A stretch of 64,000 bases of DNA from Candidatus Gastranaerophilales bacterium (GTDB lineage: Bacteria; Cyanobacteriota; Vampirovibrionia; Gastranaerophilales; Gastranaerophilaceae), in the NCBI GenBank assembly GCA_944325065.1, contig CALUYS010000005.1, forward strand, positions 1 through 64,000, written 5' to 3'. The notes under the pieces were generated by a model. The model did no database searches. It saw only the letters and a program-made list of their open reading frames with translations, and was not told the origin of the DNA. Within the stretch, counting starts at the first letter, position 1. Every line of letters begins with the position of its first letter. This document shows positions 47,660-57,240 of this stretch, piece after piece. A program made the position numbers and the translations under genes.

Positions 47660-48217
47660 TTAAAAGCTAACCTTTGGCACTTCCCTGTCTTTTTCATCAA
47701 GTATTTTAAATTCATTATATCGTCTAAAATCAAAAAATGAAGCGATTATGTTATTTGGAAACATTTCAAGTGCATTATTATAAAACATAATCGAATCATT
47801 ATAAAATTGGCGAGCAAAAGCGATTTTATTTTCTGTTGAAGATAACTCTTCATTCAATTGTAAAAAGTTTTCATTTGCCTTTAACTCGGGATAACTTTCA
47901 ACAACAGCTAAAAGTGAAGAAAGAGACCCAGATAATTTATTTTCAAAGTTTATTCTTGAATTTATATCATTATTATCACATTTTAAAGCCAAATTTCTTG
48001 CTTTTATAACATTTTCCAACACACTTTTTTCATGTTCCATATATCCTTTAACAGAAGACAATAAATTAGGGATTAAATCCGCTCTTCTTTTCAGCTGTAC
48101 ATCAATTTGCGACCAAGCATTTTGAACGGCATTTTTCTTTGCAACAAGGCTATTATAAATGTAAATAATACTACCAATAATGACTATAACGGCAATAATA
48201 ACAATATAATTTGTCAT
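47660..48217 (-). CDS. lemA: LemA family protein
   Basis: A 185-residue protein with an N-terminal membrane helix (YIVIIAVIVIIGSIIYIY), then KKNAVQNAWSQIDVQLKRRADLIPNLLSSVKGY and ARQFYNDSIMFYNNALEMFP, the LemA signatures. LemA and M48 proteases are often paired; the role is unclear. Confidence 0.94.
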   Translation of the reverse strand: MTNYIVIIAVIVIIGSIIYIYNSLVAKKNAVQNAWSQIDVQLKRRADLIPNLLSSVKGYMEHEKSVLENVIKARNLALKCDNNDINSRINFENKLSGSLSSLLAVVESYPELKANENFLQLNEELSSTENKIAFARQFYNDSIMFYNNALEMFPNNIIASFFDFRRYNEFKILDEKDREVPKVSF

Positions 48218-48233
48218 AAAAATTCACTTTCCT

Positions 48234-48620
48234 TTATTTTATATTAAAAAACTCCCCTAAAAAATTTATTGTAAAGTTGTTTACCAATTTATCATTTGAG
48301 AAGGAATTAATAAACTTTGACAACTCATTACAATCAAACCAGAGCCCACAATTATTGATGCATTTGTCCAACACAATTCCATTTGCATCAACTTTATACA
48401 TAAGATTAAAACACTTAGGGCAATGGCGTTTTTCCTCTTTTGTTTTAAAATCAATAGATTTTAAAAATTCAAGCAGATTTTTTTGAACATTAAATTTTTT
48501 AGCAAATAATTTTAACTCAATTAAACTAAACCAAAAACCATGACAAGAAGGACACCAATTAAGCTCAATATCTTCTCGTTCAACTATTATCATACAAGAA
48601 TTACAATTAGGACAATTCAT
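48234..48620 (-). CDS. Double zf-TFIIB zinc-ribbon protein
   Basis: 128 residues with two ribbons: MNCPNCNSCMIIVEREDIELNWCPSCHGFWFSLIEL and RHCPKCFNLMYKVDANGIVLDKCINNCGLWFDCNEL, each CxxC-X(~18)-Cxx(x)C followed by a G-x-W-F/D block. The start ATG 48620 is set by the first zinc motif; a longer in-frame reading overlaps the rpsI terminator and coding end. It precedes lemA and is likely co-transcribed with it. Confidence 0.85.
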   Translation of the reverse strand: MNCPNCNSCMIIVEREDIELNWCPSCHGFWFSLIELKLFAKKFNVQKNLLEFLKSIDFKTKEEKRHCPKCFNLMYKVDANGIVLDKCINNCGLWFDCNELSKFINSFSNDKLVNNFTINFLGEFFNIK

Positions 48621-48659
48621 ATAATTAAAATTACATATTTGATATAATAACAGTATACA

Positions 48660-48695
48660 AAAATTTCCGAACATTTGCAAACATTCGGAAATTTT
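48660..48695. terminator. Terminator after rpsI
   Basis: A 12-bp inverted repeat, AAAATTTCCGAA/TTCGGAAATTTT, with a 12-nt loop, just beyond the last gene of the ribosomal operon. Confidence 0.75.
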
Positions 48696-48720
48696 GGAAA
48701 ACATAATTTTTGTAAATAAA

Positions 48721-49116
48721 TTAACGTTTTGAAAATTGAAATCTTTTACGTGCACGTTTACGTCCATATTTTTTACGTTCTTTAACCCGAGCATCACGAG
48801 TTAAAAGACCTTCAGAGCGTAAAAGAGCTTTGTTTTCTTCATTAGCTTTAAGTAAAGCACGAGAAATACCATGAGCTATTGCACCAGCTTGCGATGAAAC
48901 ACCACCTCCAAAAACTTTAACCTTGACATCGTATTTTTCTTGATTATCAGTTAAAGCCAAAGGACGATAAACCATCATTTCTAAAATAGGAAGATTGCCA
49001 AAATAACCATCAAAAGTTTTACCATTTACAAATACACGACCTTTACCAGGAACTAATTTTACAACAGCTATTGAGGTTTTACGTCTGCCTGTTGCCATAA
49101 TTTCGTTATCTTGCAT
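48721..49116 (-). CDS. rpsI: 30S ribosomal protein S9
   Basis: 131 residues with MATGRRKTSIAVVKLVPGKGRVFVNGK, GGGVSSQAGAIAHGISRALL and the basic end KKYGRKRARKRFQFSKR. The start ATG 49116 overlaps the rplM stop as TAATG and has GAGGT upstream; an internal ATG at 49098 lacks a site. Last gene of the cluster. Confidence 0.96.
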   Translation of the reverse strand: MQDNEIMATGRRKTSIAVVKLVPGKGRVFVNGKTFDGYFGNLPILEMMVYRPLALTDNQEKYDVKVKVFGGGVSSQAGAIAHGISRALLKANEENKALLRSEGLLTRDARVKERKKYGRKRARKRFQFSKR

Positions 49117-49556
49117 TATTTTACCTCACTTTCATTATACACAATCGGCTTTTGGGCTTCGTGTGGATGTTTATCATCAGCATATACTTTTAATTTTGTA
49201 AACTGTTGTGAACCCAAAGTATTATGTGGTAACATACCTTTTACAGCTTTTTCAATAGCTTTTCTTGGATCTTTTTCCATTAAATCTTTAAAACTGATAG
49301 ATTTTAAACCACCTGGATACCCACTATGTGAATAATAAATTTTATCTGTTTCTTTTTTACCAGTAACTGTAATACCTTTAGCATTAATAACCACGACAAA
49401 ATCACCAGTGTCAACATTTGGTGTATATTGTGGTTTATTTTTTCCTCTTAAGATATTCGCGATTGTAGTAGCCAAACGACCCAATGTTTGCCCATTTGCA
49501 TCAATTAGATACCACTTTCTTTCAACCTCAAGAGGCTTTGCTGAATAAGTTTTCAT
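49116..49556 (-). CDS. rplM: 50S ribosomal protein L13
   Basis: 146 residues with [51 protein letters not shown] and [12 protein letters not shown]. Early-assembling large-subunit protein, always paired with S9 in this order. Confidence 0.97.
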   Translation of the reverse strand: MKTYSAKPLEVERKWYLIDANGQTLGRLATTIANILRGKNKPQYTPNVDTGDFVVVINAKGITVTGKKETDKIYYSHSGYPGGLKSISFKDLMEKDPRKAIEKAVKGMLPHNTLGSQQFTKLKVYADDKHPHEAQKPIVYNESEVK

Positions 49557-49610
49557 TATATTGCCTCCATTAATATTTTTCTTTTCTGTGTTTAGTTTAT
49601 CAAAGTTATA

Positions 49611-50348
49611 TCAATATATAACTTCAACTAATGTAAGTCCATCGGGACTGATTGTTTTGCCGGCATTTTGTCTTATTTTTGAGTCAAGAATTTCTTTCAT
49701 TTTCGACGGGTCTAAAGAATTTTGCTCAATCATAATCAAAGTACCAACGATTGTTCTTACCATTTTATATAAAAATCTGTCTGCAACAAAATGTATTTTT
49801 ATAATTTCTCCTTCTCGAACACATTTCGCTTCATACATATTGCAAACTTTTGCAGGATTTTGGGTATTGCTTGCTTTAAAGGCTGAAAAATCATGTAAAC
49901 CAAGTAAATAACTTAATGCTTGATTTATCCTATTTTCATTCAAAGGTTTTTGGTAAAATAAAACGTGTTTATCAAAAACAGATCTTATTTTTCGATTGGC
50001 AATAGTATAACAATAATGCCTTTTTTTTGCACTTTTTTGTGCGTGAAAATCTTTTGAAACTTCTTCAATATATTTTACGCATATATCATTTGGCAATATG
50101 CCGTTCAATGAACGCAAAAAACAACCTTTATCAATAATATTATTATCACAATCAAAATGTGCAACCTGAAAAGCAGCATGCACACCTTTATCCGTCCTGC
50201 CTGATAAGATTATCCTTATGTTTTGTTTTATCAATGTACAAAGAGCTTCTTCAAGCTTTGACTGTATTGTATCAACTTTTGGCTGCCTTTGTGAGCCAAA
50301 ATAATCTGTCCCCACATATTCAACTATAAGTTTATATCGTGTTGACAT
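49611..50348 (-). CDS. truA: tRNA pseudouridine(38-40) synthase
   Basis: 245 residues with YVGTDYFGSQRQP, the catalytic aspartate motif LSGRTDKGVHA, HYCYTIANR, LGLHDFSAF and RFLYKMVRTIVGTL. It converts uridines 38-40 of the anticodon stem. It lies between rplQ and rplM, as in Firmicutes and Cyanobacteria. Confidence 0.95.
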   Translation of the reverse strand: MSTRYKLIVEYVGTDYFGSQRQPKVDTIQSKLEEALCTLIKQNIRIILSGRTDKGVHAAFQVAHFDCDNNIIDKGCFLRSLNGILPNDICVKYIEEVSKDFHAQKSAKKRHYCYTIANRKIRSVFDKHVLFYQKPLNENRINQALSYLLGLHDFSAFKASNTQNPAKVCNMYEAKCVREGEIIKIHFVADRFLYKMVRTIVGTLIMIEQNSLDPSKMKEILDSKIRQNAGKTISPDGLTLVEVIY

Positions 50349-50358
50349 AGTTTTGCAA

Positions 50359-50787
50359 CTAACTTAATTGGATTAACGCCATTTCAGAATTATCTCCACG
50401 ACGATTAACCATACGATAAATACGTGTATATCCACCGTTACGGTTTGCATATTTGCCTGAAATTTCAGTAAATAACTTTCTTAAAACTGTTTCTTCCATA
50501 AGTTTTTTACCTTCAACTTTTTCTTTAACAACCGCTTTTGTTTCAACATCCATATATCGGTTAGTTTTAATATCATATATATAACGCAACGCAATACGAC
50601 GTGAATTTAAATCACCTTTTTTTGCTAACGAAATAACTTTATCTGCATATGACTTTAAAGCTTTTGCTTTTGCCATCGTTGTCTTTATCTCGCCATGCAA
50701 AAACAATTGAGTTGCCAATGAACGCAATAAAGCTTTACGCTGATCTTGCGCTCTTGATAATTGATGTTTTTTTGTTTGGTGTCTCAT
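50359..50787 (-). CDS. rplQ: 50S ribosomal protein L17
   Basis: 142 residues starting MRHQTKKHQLSRAQDQRKALLRSLATQLFLHGEIKTT and ending GGYTRIYRMVNRRGDNSEMALIQL, a typical L17 with a central insert that makes it slightly longer than the usual 115-125. Confidence 0.96.
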   Translation of the reverse strand: MRHQTKKHQLSRAQDQRKALLRSLATQLFLHGEIKTTMAKAKALKSYADKVISLAKKGDLNSRRIALRYIYDIKTNRYMDVETKAVVKEKVEGKKLMEETVLRKLFTEISGKYANRNGGYTRIYRMVNRRGDNSEMALIQLS

Positions 50788-50824
50788 TGTTTTTTATCCT
50801 TTATCTATATTTCTATTTTATAAA

Positions 50825-51808
50825 CTATTCAACTAATGATGAATCAAATCCTTCAGGGTTTGGAGCTAAATCAAGCCCACATTCACGTAACTTCTCAATA
50901 ACCTCATCTGATGATTTCTTACCAAAATTTTTAATATTTAATAAATCATGCTCTGATTTTTTTAACAACTCCGGCAAAGAATTTATACTAGCTCGCTTTA
51001 AACAATTATAAGCACGAACCGATAACTCCAAATCCTCAATGGTAATTGTAGGTGCTGCTTCAACTTGCGGCTCATCTATAATATCAGACGATGAAGAATC
51101 ATTAAACAAGGTCGGCTGTCCAGTTATTGAAGCTATTTGACTAAACTGTTCTATCAACAACTGTGCTGCTTGCGATAAAGCACTTGTGACTTCGATACTA
51201 CCATTTGACCATATTTCTAAAGTCAATTTATCATAATCCATTGAATCACCAACACGTGCTGCTTCAACATTATAACTTACACGTTTAATTGGCATAAATG
51301 TTGCATCAATTGGTAACATATCAATCGGCAATTGACCTTTGTTGTCTTTTAACACATCATTTGTTATATATCCTTTTCCTGTTTCAACAATTATATCAGC
51401 GTGAATTTCACCACCCTCTGCAATTGTACATATTAACCAGTCAGGATTAACCACCTTAACACCTGATGGCAACTTTAAATCAGCCCCCAAAACAGGACCA
51501 GACCTATCAACATCTAACCTTATATGCTGTGCTTCACTTGTTTCACACTTGAATACTAAACCTTTCATATTCAACATAATATCAATAACATCTTCAACAA
51601 CCCCAGGAATTGATGTGTACTCATGCGTAATCCCTTCAATTCTCATTGAAGTAACAGCTGCACCTTCCAATGATGAAATTAATACTCGACGAAGCGAATT
51701 ACCAATTGTTGTACCAAAACCTCTATCTAATGGCTCGATCACAAACTTACCATACTGCGAACCATCCGAATCAGTAGTCGTATTTATACATTTTATCTTT
51801 AAATCCAT
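50825..51808 (-). CDS. rpoA: RNA polymerase alpha subunit
   Basis: 327 residues: NTD with [28 protein letters not shown]-type motif, and CTD (about 255-320) with [22 protein letters not shown] and [14 protein letters not shown] for UP-element contact. I place the start at MDLKIKC (51808), with GGAGAAG upstream. An upstream in-frame start at 51850 would overlap rpsD. Confidence 0.96.
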   Translation of the reverse strand: [327 protein letters not shown]

Positions 51809-51830
51809 TAATTCTTCTCCTAATTCAAAA

Positions 51831-52433
51831 CTACTTAGAATAATACTCAATTACCAAATGCTCTTTAAAATCAGGATCCAACTGATCGCGTTCAGGTATT
51901 CTTTCAAATACTATTTTTTGTGCTTCACGGTCAATTGCCATCCACTCAGGAGCAATAGCCATATCAATCGATTCTAAAGTCGTTTTCATAAAATCAGAAC
52001 TCTTTGCTTTAAATGTTATAACATCTCCCGGCTTCACTAGATATGACGCTATATCTACACGCTTCCCATTTACAAGCACATGCCCATGGTTCACCATTTG
52101 TCGCGATTGCTTACGTGTTATCGCAAAACCTGCACGAAAAACTACATTGTCCAATCTTGACTCTAAATACTGTAACAATATCGTGCCAGTCACTCCTTTT
52201 TTACGTGCCGCCATATGATAATACTTCGCAAATTGCTTTTCACTTACCAAATATGTATAACGTATTTTTTGCTTTTCTTTTAAGTGAATTGCATAATCAG
52301 AAAGCTTCTTTCTCATCGCTCCATGCTGACCTGAAGCACTTTGTCTCAACGATGATACTAACTTTCTATTTGATAAATCTTTAACACCATAGTTACGGTA
52401 TAACTTATTTGTAGGTCCTTTATATCTCGCCAA
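51831..52433 (-). CDS. rpsD: 30S ribosomal protein S4
   Basis: 200 residues with the S4 RNA-binding domain LESRLDNVVFRAGFAITRKQSRQMVNHGHVLVNGKRVDI and a C-terminal RDQLDPDFKEHLVIEYYSK. It lies between rpsK and rpoA, the common order outside plastid-type Cyanobacteria. The N-terminal zinc cysteines are absent. Confidence 0.97.
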   Translation of the reverse strand: MARYKGPTNKLYRNYGVKDLSNRKLVSSLRQSASGQHGAMRKKLSDYAIHLKEKQKIRYTYLVSEKQFAKYYHMAARKKGVTGTILLQYLESRLDNVVFRAGFAITRKQSRQMVNHGHVLVNGKRVDIASYLVKPGDVITFKAKSSDFMKTTLESIDMAIAPEWMAIDREAQKIVFERIPERDQLDPDFKEHLVIEYYSK

Positions 52434-52469
52434 TTTTTGACTCCTTTTATTTTTCTTATAATTAAATTA

Positions 52470-52856
52470 CTACACTCTTCTACGTTTCGGCGGACGACAT
52501 CCGTTGTGCGGGATTGGGGTCACATCCTTAATCATAGTTATTTCAAGCCCAGCTGCTTGTATTGCACGTATCGCAGTTTCACGCCCTGATCCTGGACCTT
52601 TTACATAAACTTCAACTTTTTTCATACCCTGATCTATTGATTTTTTAGCAACAATCTCTGCTGCACTTTGTGCCGCAAAAGGAGTCCCTTTACGAGCACC
52701 TTTAAATCCACATCCTCCTGCTGATGCCCAAGCAATTGCATTACCTTGCGTATCAGTTGAAGTAACAATTGTATTATTGAAAGTAGATTGAATATGCACA
52801 ACACCTGTGAGCACATTTTTTCTTTCTTTTTTCTTTTGTTTTGTTGGTCTTGCCAT
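52470..52856 (-). CDS. rpsK: 30S ribosomal protein S11
   Basis: 128 residues: [87 protein letters not shown]. Fully typical. Confidence 0.97.
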   Translation of the reverse strand: MARPTKQKKKERKNVLTGVVHIQSTFNNTIVTSTDTQGNAIAWASAGGCGFKGARKGTPFAAQSAAEIVAKKSIDQGMKKVEVYVKGPGSGRETAIRAIQAAGLEITMIKDVTPIPHNGCRPPKRRRV

Positions 52857-52901
52857 TTTATTATATTACTCCTTTAATTATTTTTTTATTTGCCTGTCTT
52901 T

Positions 52902-53270
52902 CTATTTTTTCTTTCCTGCAATAGGCCCAGTTTTCTTACCACGACGGGTACGCGCGTTTGTCTTTGTTCGTTGCCCACGACACGGAAGCTTACGACGATG
53001 ACGCAAACCACGATATGAATTTATTTCCGATAAACGTTTTATATTTTGTGACTCTTCTCGTTTTAAATCACCCTCAATTGAATAATGAGCCAACTCATCA
53101 CGCAACTTTTTTAAATCATCATCTGTTAATTCATCTGTCTTCAAATCGTATGATATGTTTGCTGCATCCAATATTTTGGCACTTCTTGTTTTACCAATGC
53201 CATAAATATAAGTTAATGCTATCACCATTCTTTTGTTACGAGGTAAATCTACCCCGGCAAGTCTTGCCAT
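52902..53270 (-). CDS. rpsM: 30S ribosomal protein S13
   Basis: 122 residues: [63 protein letters not shown]. Fully typical. Confidence 0.97.
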   Translation of the reverse strand: MARLAGVDLPRNKRMVIALTYIYGIGKTRSAKILDAANISYDLKTDELTDDDLKKLRDELAHYSIEGDLKREESQNIKRLSEINSYRGLRHRRKLPCRGQRTKTNARTRRGKKTGPIAGKKK

Positions 53271-53312
53271 ATTTATATTTCTCCTTTACTTAAATGTTTT
53301 ACTTAAAAAAAC

Positions 53313-53426
53313 TTATCCTTGTCTTTGTTTATGCTTCGGGTTTTCACATATAACCATCAAAACACCTTTCCTTTTAATCGTCTTACATTTGTCACATATT
53401 TTTTTTACTGAGGCTCTAACTTTCAT
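53313..53426 (-). CDS. rpmJ: 50S ribosomal protein L36
   Basis: A 37-residue protein read by hand: [17 protein letters not shown], then a basic middle and [12 protein letters not shown]. Cys11, Cys14, Cys27 and His32 form the zinc-binding set of the C+ type. It lies between infA and rpsM, its usual place. Confidence 0.95.
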   Translation of the reverse strand: MKVRASVKKICDKCKTIKRKGVLMVICENPKHKQRQG

Positions 53427-53465
53427 TTTTAATTCCCTTTTTCTTATCTTTTTATATTTATTTCA

Positions 53466-53681
53466 TTATTTCAATCTGTATGTAATACGCCCACGGGTTA
53501 AATCATACGGAGTCATCTCAACTTTCACCTTATCACCTGGCAATATTCTTATAAAATTCTTTCTTATTTTACCTGATATATGTGCCAATATCTCATGATC
53601 ATTCTCCAATATCACTCGAAACATCGCATTAGGCAATGATTCTAATATTGTTCCTTCAAATTCTATTACGTCTTTTGACAC
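53466..53681 (-). CDS. infA: Translation initiation factor IF-1
   Basis: 71 residues, OB fold: [64 protein letters not shown] start with AGAGG upstream. First gene seen in this ribosomal transcript. Confidence 0.97.
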   Translation of the reverse strand: MSKDVIEFEGTILESLPNAMFRVILENDHEILAHISGKIRKNFIRILPGDKVKVEMTPYDLTRGRITYRLK

Positions 53682-53731
53682 CCTTAACCTCTTTTATTCT
53701 ACTTTATATCAATATATTATTTCAAAAAAAA

Positions 53732-53737
53732 ATTATA
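53732..53737 (-). promoter_or_regulatory. Candidate -10 of the infA-rpsI operon
   Basis: A consensus TATAAT about 50 nt upstream of infA on the minus strand; no good -35 is visible, so other sigma or activator contacts may matter. Confidence 0.35.
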
Positions 53738-54242
53738 ATCAAGCACAAATTTTTAACGAAAACCATTTTTATTAAGCCTTTTTGCATGCTTTTATACTTT
53801 TTGTTTTTATTTTGTTAGAATATATTCAATTTATTACTAATTTTATACATAAAACTACAATATATTAATTGATACCTTTTATTTGTTAACTTTTATTAAA
53901 CTCTTTATTTTTCTATCTTTATAAAAACAAAATCATTTAAAGTTAATACTATTATATGAATAACTAAGCTTATATGAACAAAGATATTTTTCTTAAATAA
54001 AATACATTAATATTATTTTTTATTATTATAACAATCTTCAAAAAAATGATAAAAATCCACCTATCTTTTAAGTTTTTATCTTTTATTTTTACTTTCTTTA
54101 TTTTTTTATATTCCATTTTTTTAAATGTTAATCTTATTATTTCATCATTATTTGCAAAATAAGTTACAACAAACCAAGCTATAATATTGCATAATTTATG
54201 CTTTCCCTTATAATTTCGAGACTTATACACTCATATATTCAT
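53738..54242. other. AT-rich intergenic region upstream of infA
   Basis: About 500 bp with no convincing gene. A GTG-started 86-codon frame at 53970-54230 lacks a ribosome site and family resemblance. No rRNA, tRNA or upstream ribosomal genes (secY, adk, map) are present. Confidence 0.5.
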
Positions 54243-55949
54243 TTACAAAAAAGACTCAATATTATCCAAATTTTTAGTAATATATGAATTTACTTCACGA
54301 TTATAATTATGGCTATTGTCACTTGATCTATTTTTAATATTATAAAGGATATTACAAGGTAAAATAACAGCCAATAAAGAAGGAGCAAATGCTTTTATAC
54401 CTTTAAAAATGTCTTTTAAATCCATTTTACGATAATCAGTTAAACTTTTTGTAAAACTTTTTAGACTATCCCAGTTAAGGGAAATAAATAAAGGTGCAAG
54501 TATAAGAGCTATTGTATTAATTGAAAATGAGGCAAGATCATTTAATAAACTCTTTTTTTCATCGGAGTTCATTTTAATATTATATTTTTTATTATAAAAA
54601 TTATCACACACCATAAAGGTATTCTTTTGAAACATTTTTGCTCTATTTAATTGATTTTTATCTAAATCAATTTGACTCATAGCTATTTGTCTTTTACGAT
54701 TTTCAATTTTGTATCTTGAATGAAATCTTGTGTATTCTTTATAATCATTATAAATATCAACTATATCTTTAAAAAATCCTTTTGATTTAAAAGAAGACTT
54801 TGCTTCTTCTTTATAATTTGCATATTTTTTGTCATCTACATAATATAAAGCTTCTGGATTATGCCTTAGATTTTCTTTAGCTACAAATCGACCTAATTTT
54901 TCACTTTCTGCCTCCATATATTTACTTATATAACTAAGCAATATAGCAAAAGCTAAAGGTAGAAAAGCTGAAATGAAAGATAAAATTTTTGTCTTAATTG
55001 ACATTTTTGAAAGTTTTGAAGTAATTAAATCAAATCCTGATTTAGTAATACCCACAATACTTACAATATCGGCTGTAAGTGATAATATATTAGTCATTCT
55101 ATCAACTTTTTTTGAATAAATTGAACTATCTTCTTCAATTTTAACCATAGCATCAAGTAAAAGTTCTTTGTCTTCTTTTCCATTATTAAGATGATTTATA
55201 GACGATTTTTTAGTTTTTTTAGTATTTAGATTAAATTTATCAATAATGTCCTCATCTTCATCGGAATGAAAAATCGCTTTCGAATCATTAAAAACATTAA
55301 ACCGATGTTGTTTATACTCGTTTTTAATATCCCGATTTGATATTTTTGTTCGCATTAAATACTCAACTTTTTGTTGTTGTTCATCATTAAGCAAAGCAAA
55401 GTATTTGGGATCATTAAGTTCATTTAAAATAATATCGTTAAATTCATTTTTATATATTTTTTCATTTAACTTATTAAATAAACCTGCAATTGGATTTGAA
55501 ATTAAAAAACCAAAAAGAGCACCTAAAAGTATGGGCAAAGTGTTTGTTATAATAGCTTCACCTTTTGGAGTGTTTAATTTTCCTTTTATTTTTGTCTTTT
55601 TTACTATGCTATCAGTACCAACATCAATATTAGCAGCTAATTTGGAAATATATTTTTTTACAAAAGGTAGCTCACCTATTATTGCTCCTAAAATAGTTCC
55701 AAAGTAACCAAGCCCTTGATCAATAACTGATGAAAAAAAATAACTTGCCTTTTTTGTCTCATCAATTTTTTTTGATGAATAATCATCAATCACATCAAGC
55801 GCATTTAATAAATTGTCAACTCTTTGAAGATTCTTTTTCTCCTCTTCATAAGAAAGTGGATTATTTTTTAAATATGCTTTTTTTCGTTCAATATTATTTA
55901 AACGATTATTATATGATTCTTTTGTAGCATTTATTAGGTCAACATTCAT
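54243..55949 (-). CDS. Orphan multi-helix membrane protein
   Basis: A 568-residue protein I do not recognise. The first 65 residues are a charged coiled-coil-like region (NRLNNIERKKAYLKNNPLSYEEEKKNLQRVDNLLNALD). About six hydrophobic segments follow (for example GLGYFGTILGAIIGELPFV, LPILLGALFGFLISNPIAGLF, FISAFLPLAFAILLSYI, AFAPSLLAVILPC), alternating with long charged loops. The hairpin-like repeat of Gly-rich helices suggests pore or membrane-bending activity, but this is guesswork. Confidence 0.7.
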   Translation of the reverse strand: MNVDLINATKESYNNRLNNIERKKAYLKNNPLSYEEEKKNLQRVDNLLNALDVIDDYSSKKIDETKKASYFFSSVIDQGLGYFGTILGAIIGELPFVKKYISKLAANIDVGTDSIVKKTKIKGKLNTPKGEAIITNTLPILLGALFGFLISNPIAGLFNKLNEKIYKNEFNDIILNELNDPKYFALLNDEQQQKVEYLMRTKISNRDIKNEYKQHRFNVFNDSKAIFHSDEDEDIIDKFNLNTKKTKKSSINHLNNGKEDKELLLDAMVKIEEDSSIYSKKVDRMTNILSLTADIVSIVGITKSGFDLITSKLSKMSIKTKILSFISAFLPLAFAILLSYISKYMEAESEKLGRFVAKENLRHNPEALYYVDDKKYANYKEEAKSSFKSKGFFKDIVDIYNDYKEYTRFHSRYKIENRKRQIAMSQIDLDKNQLNRAKMFQKNTFMVCDNFYNKKYNIKMNSDEKKSLLNDLASFSINTIALILAPLFISLNWDSLKSFTKSLTDYRKMDLKDIFKGIKAFAPSLLAVILPCNILYNIKNRSSDNSHNYNREVNSYITKNLDNIESFL

Positions 55950-56086
55950 AATTTTTTAAAACTTCTAAATATAAAAATTGCTACTTTTGTATAGAATTAT
56001 TAAAAAATATTAAATTTATTTGCATTGTATTAAAATTACTTATATAATATAATTAGATTATAAAGATACAATGAAAGTATTAAAAA

Positions 56087-56263
56087 ATGAATAAAATAAC
56101 AATACGTTCAGATAGAAAAACTGATTATAAGTTTATTTATAAAGGTGAAGAAGTAACACTTGAAGCTGGAAAAATTATAAGTATACAAAATGGATTAAAC
56201 GATGTTGTTTTACCAACTTGTAGTATGAAAATAATAAATAATTTAATTGTTATCAAAGAATAA
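56087..56263 (+). CDS. Small hypothetical protein (58 residues)
   Basis: A short frame found by hand: MNKITIRSDRKTDYKFIYKGEEVTLEAGK, then ISIQNGLNDVVLPTCSMKIINNLIVIKE. Its alternating beta pattern looks like a real small domain. GAAAG lies about 12 nt upstream. It may pair with the following TPR gene. Family unknown. Confidence 0.5.
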   Translation: MNKITIRSDRKTDYKFIYKGEEVTLEAGKIISIQNGLNDVVLPTCSMKIINNLIVIKE

Positions 56264-56299
56264 ATTTTTGTTTTTTAAATGTTATATAATACAATTAAA

Positions 56300-56977
56300 A
56301 TGAAAAAAAAATTTTTATTATTATTAATATTATTTTGCTTCTCTTGTTCAAACGCATATGGAGCAATAAAGTTAAGAAGCGTTCTTAGTGGTTCATATAA
56401 TTATGACGATTTAAAAACGCTTGAAATAGGACAAAATTTAAAACTTATTGAAACGCAAGATGACATTGCTAATGACATAATAAATCAAGCTTGTGTTTTA
56501 TATAATGAAAATAAATATGAACTTGCATTTCATATGCTAAATAATGTTGAAGATAAAAATAAAACAGCACTTGCATATTTTATTATGGCAAATATTTTGG
56601 CTGATTATGAAAAACCGCTTGATGCTATTTTTTCTCTTCAAAAAGCTATACAACTTGATGAGAAATACTATAAAGCATATTATAACCTTGGAAACTTATA
56701 TGCAGATAACAACCAGATAAATAATGCCATTATTTGCTATAAAAATGCAATAAAATATAAATCTGATTTTTCATACGCTTATTTTAATTTAGGGAACGCA
56801 TATTTCAAGTTAGGTAATTATAAATATGCAAAAAAATCATATCATAATGCTTTGAAACACAATGAAAATATACCTGAAATATATTACAATCTTGCATTCA
56901 CTTATAAAAAACTTAATGATATAAAAAAAGCACAAAAATATTTGGATGTATATAATAACTTGATAAAAAATATGTAA
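56300..56977 (+). CDS. Secreted TPR protein
   Basis: About 225 residues with a signal peptide (MKKKFLLLLILFCFSCSNAYG) and four to five tetratricopeptide repeats (AYFIMANILADYEKPLDAIFSLQKAIQLDEKY, AYYNLGNLYADNNQINNAIICYKNAIKY, AYFNLGNAYFKLGNYKYAKKSYHNALKHN). An alternative in-frame ATG is at 56279; the signal peptide supports 56300. A scaffold role is likely. Confidence 0.8.
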   Translation: MKKKFLLLLILFCFSCSNAYGAIKLRSVLSGSYNYDDLKTLEIGQNLKLIETQDDIANDIINQACVLYNENKYELAFHMLNNVEDKNKTALAYFIMANILADYEKPLDAIFSLQKAIQLDEKYYKAYYNLGNLYADNNQINNAIICYKNAIKYKSDFSYAYFNLGNAYFKLGNYKYAKKSYHNALKHNENIPEIYYNLAFTYKKLNDIKKAQKYLDVYNNLIKNM

Positions 56978-57016
56978 AAAGTTTTATTTTAATTTTTTCG
57001 TTTTTAAATTCAGAAA

Positions 57017-57192
57017 TAAAAAAAATCCACTCTTTCGAGTGGTTGTTTTCTGCATCTTAATGGTCTTTATTTGTGCTAATATTTAGGAGTTTAATTTCCT
57101 TTTTTATTAAATTGTTAATATTTCGACCTAATTATATGTATTTTATTTATTTTAAATCCTCTTTAGTGTAAATCATACACTTTAATGTCCAC
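57017..57192 (-). ncRNA. Candidate small RNA of about 175 nt
   Basis: Bracketed by a strong promoter and a strong terminator with no protein gene between. A 5' hairpin AGTGTA-TGATT-TACACT (57165-57181) lies near the start, and GGTC/GACC segments can close a larger stem. The only reading frame with an ATG near the 5' end has nine codons. It could be a 6S-like, regulatory or leader-peptide RNA. Confidence 0.5.
57018..57042 (-). terminator. Terminator of the candidate small RNA
   Basis: CCACTC-TTTC-GAGTGG, followed on the minus strand by eight T. It may also stop the convergent TPR transcript. Confidence 0.8.
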
Positions 57193-57198
57193 TTCTAT

Positions 57199-57240
57199 AT
57201 AGTACGATACATTATTTTAAATGTCAAGTCTTTTTTTTAT
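57199..57240 (-). promoter_or_regulatory. Strong promoter with A-rich UP-like element
   Basis: On the minus strand -35 TTGACA (57227-57222), 17-bp spacer and -10 TACTAT (57204-57199). The region upstream of the -35 is an almost pure A tract, like an UP element of a highly expressed RNA gene. Confidence 0.75.

Noticed and set aside
53970-54230. GTG-started 86-codon frame upstream of infA
   Set aside because: No ribosome site, lysine/isoleucine composition expected of random AT-rich DNA, and no family resemblance.
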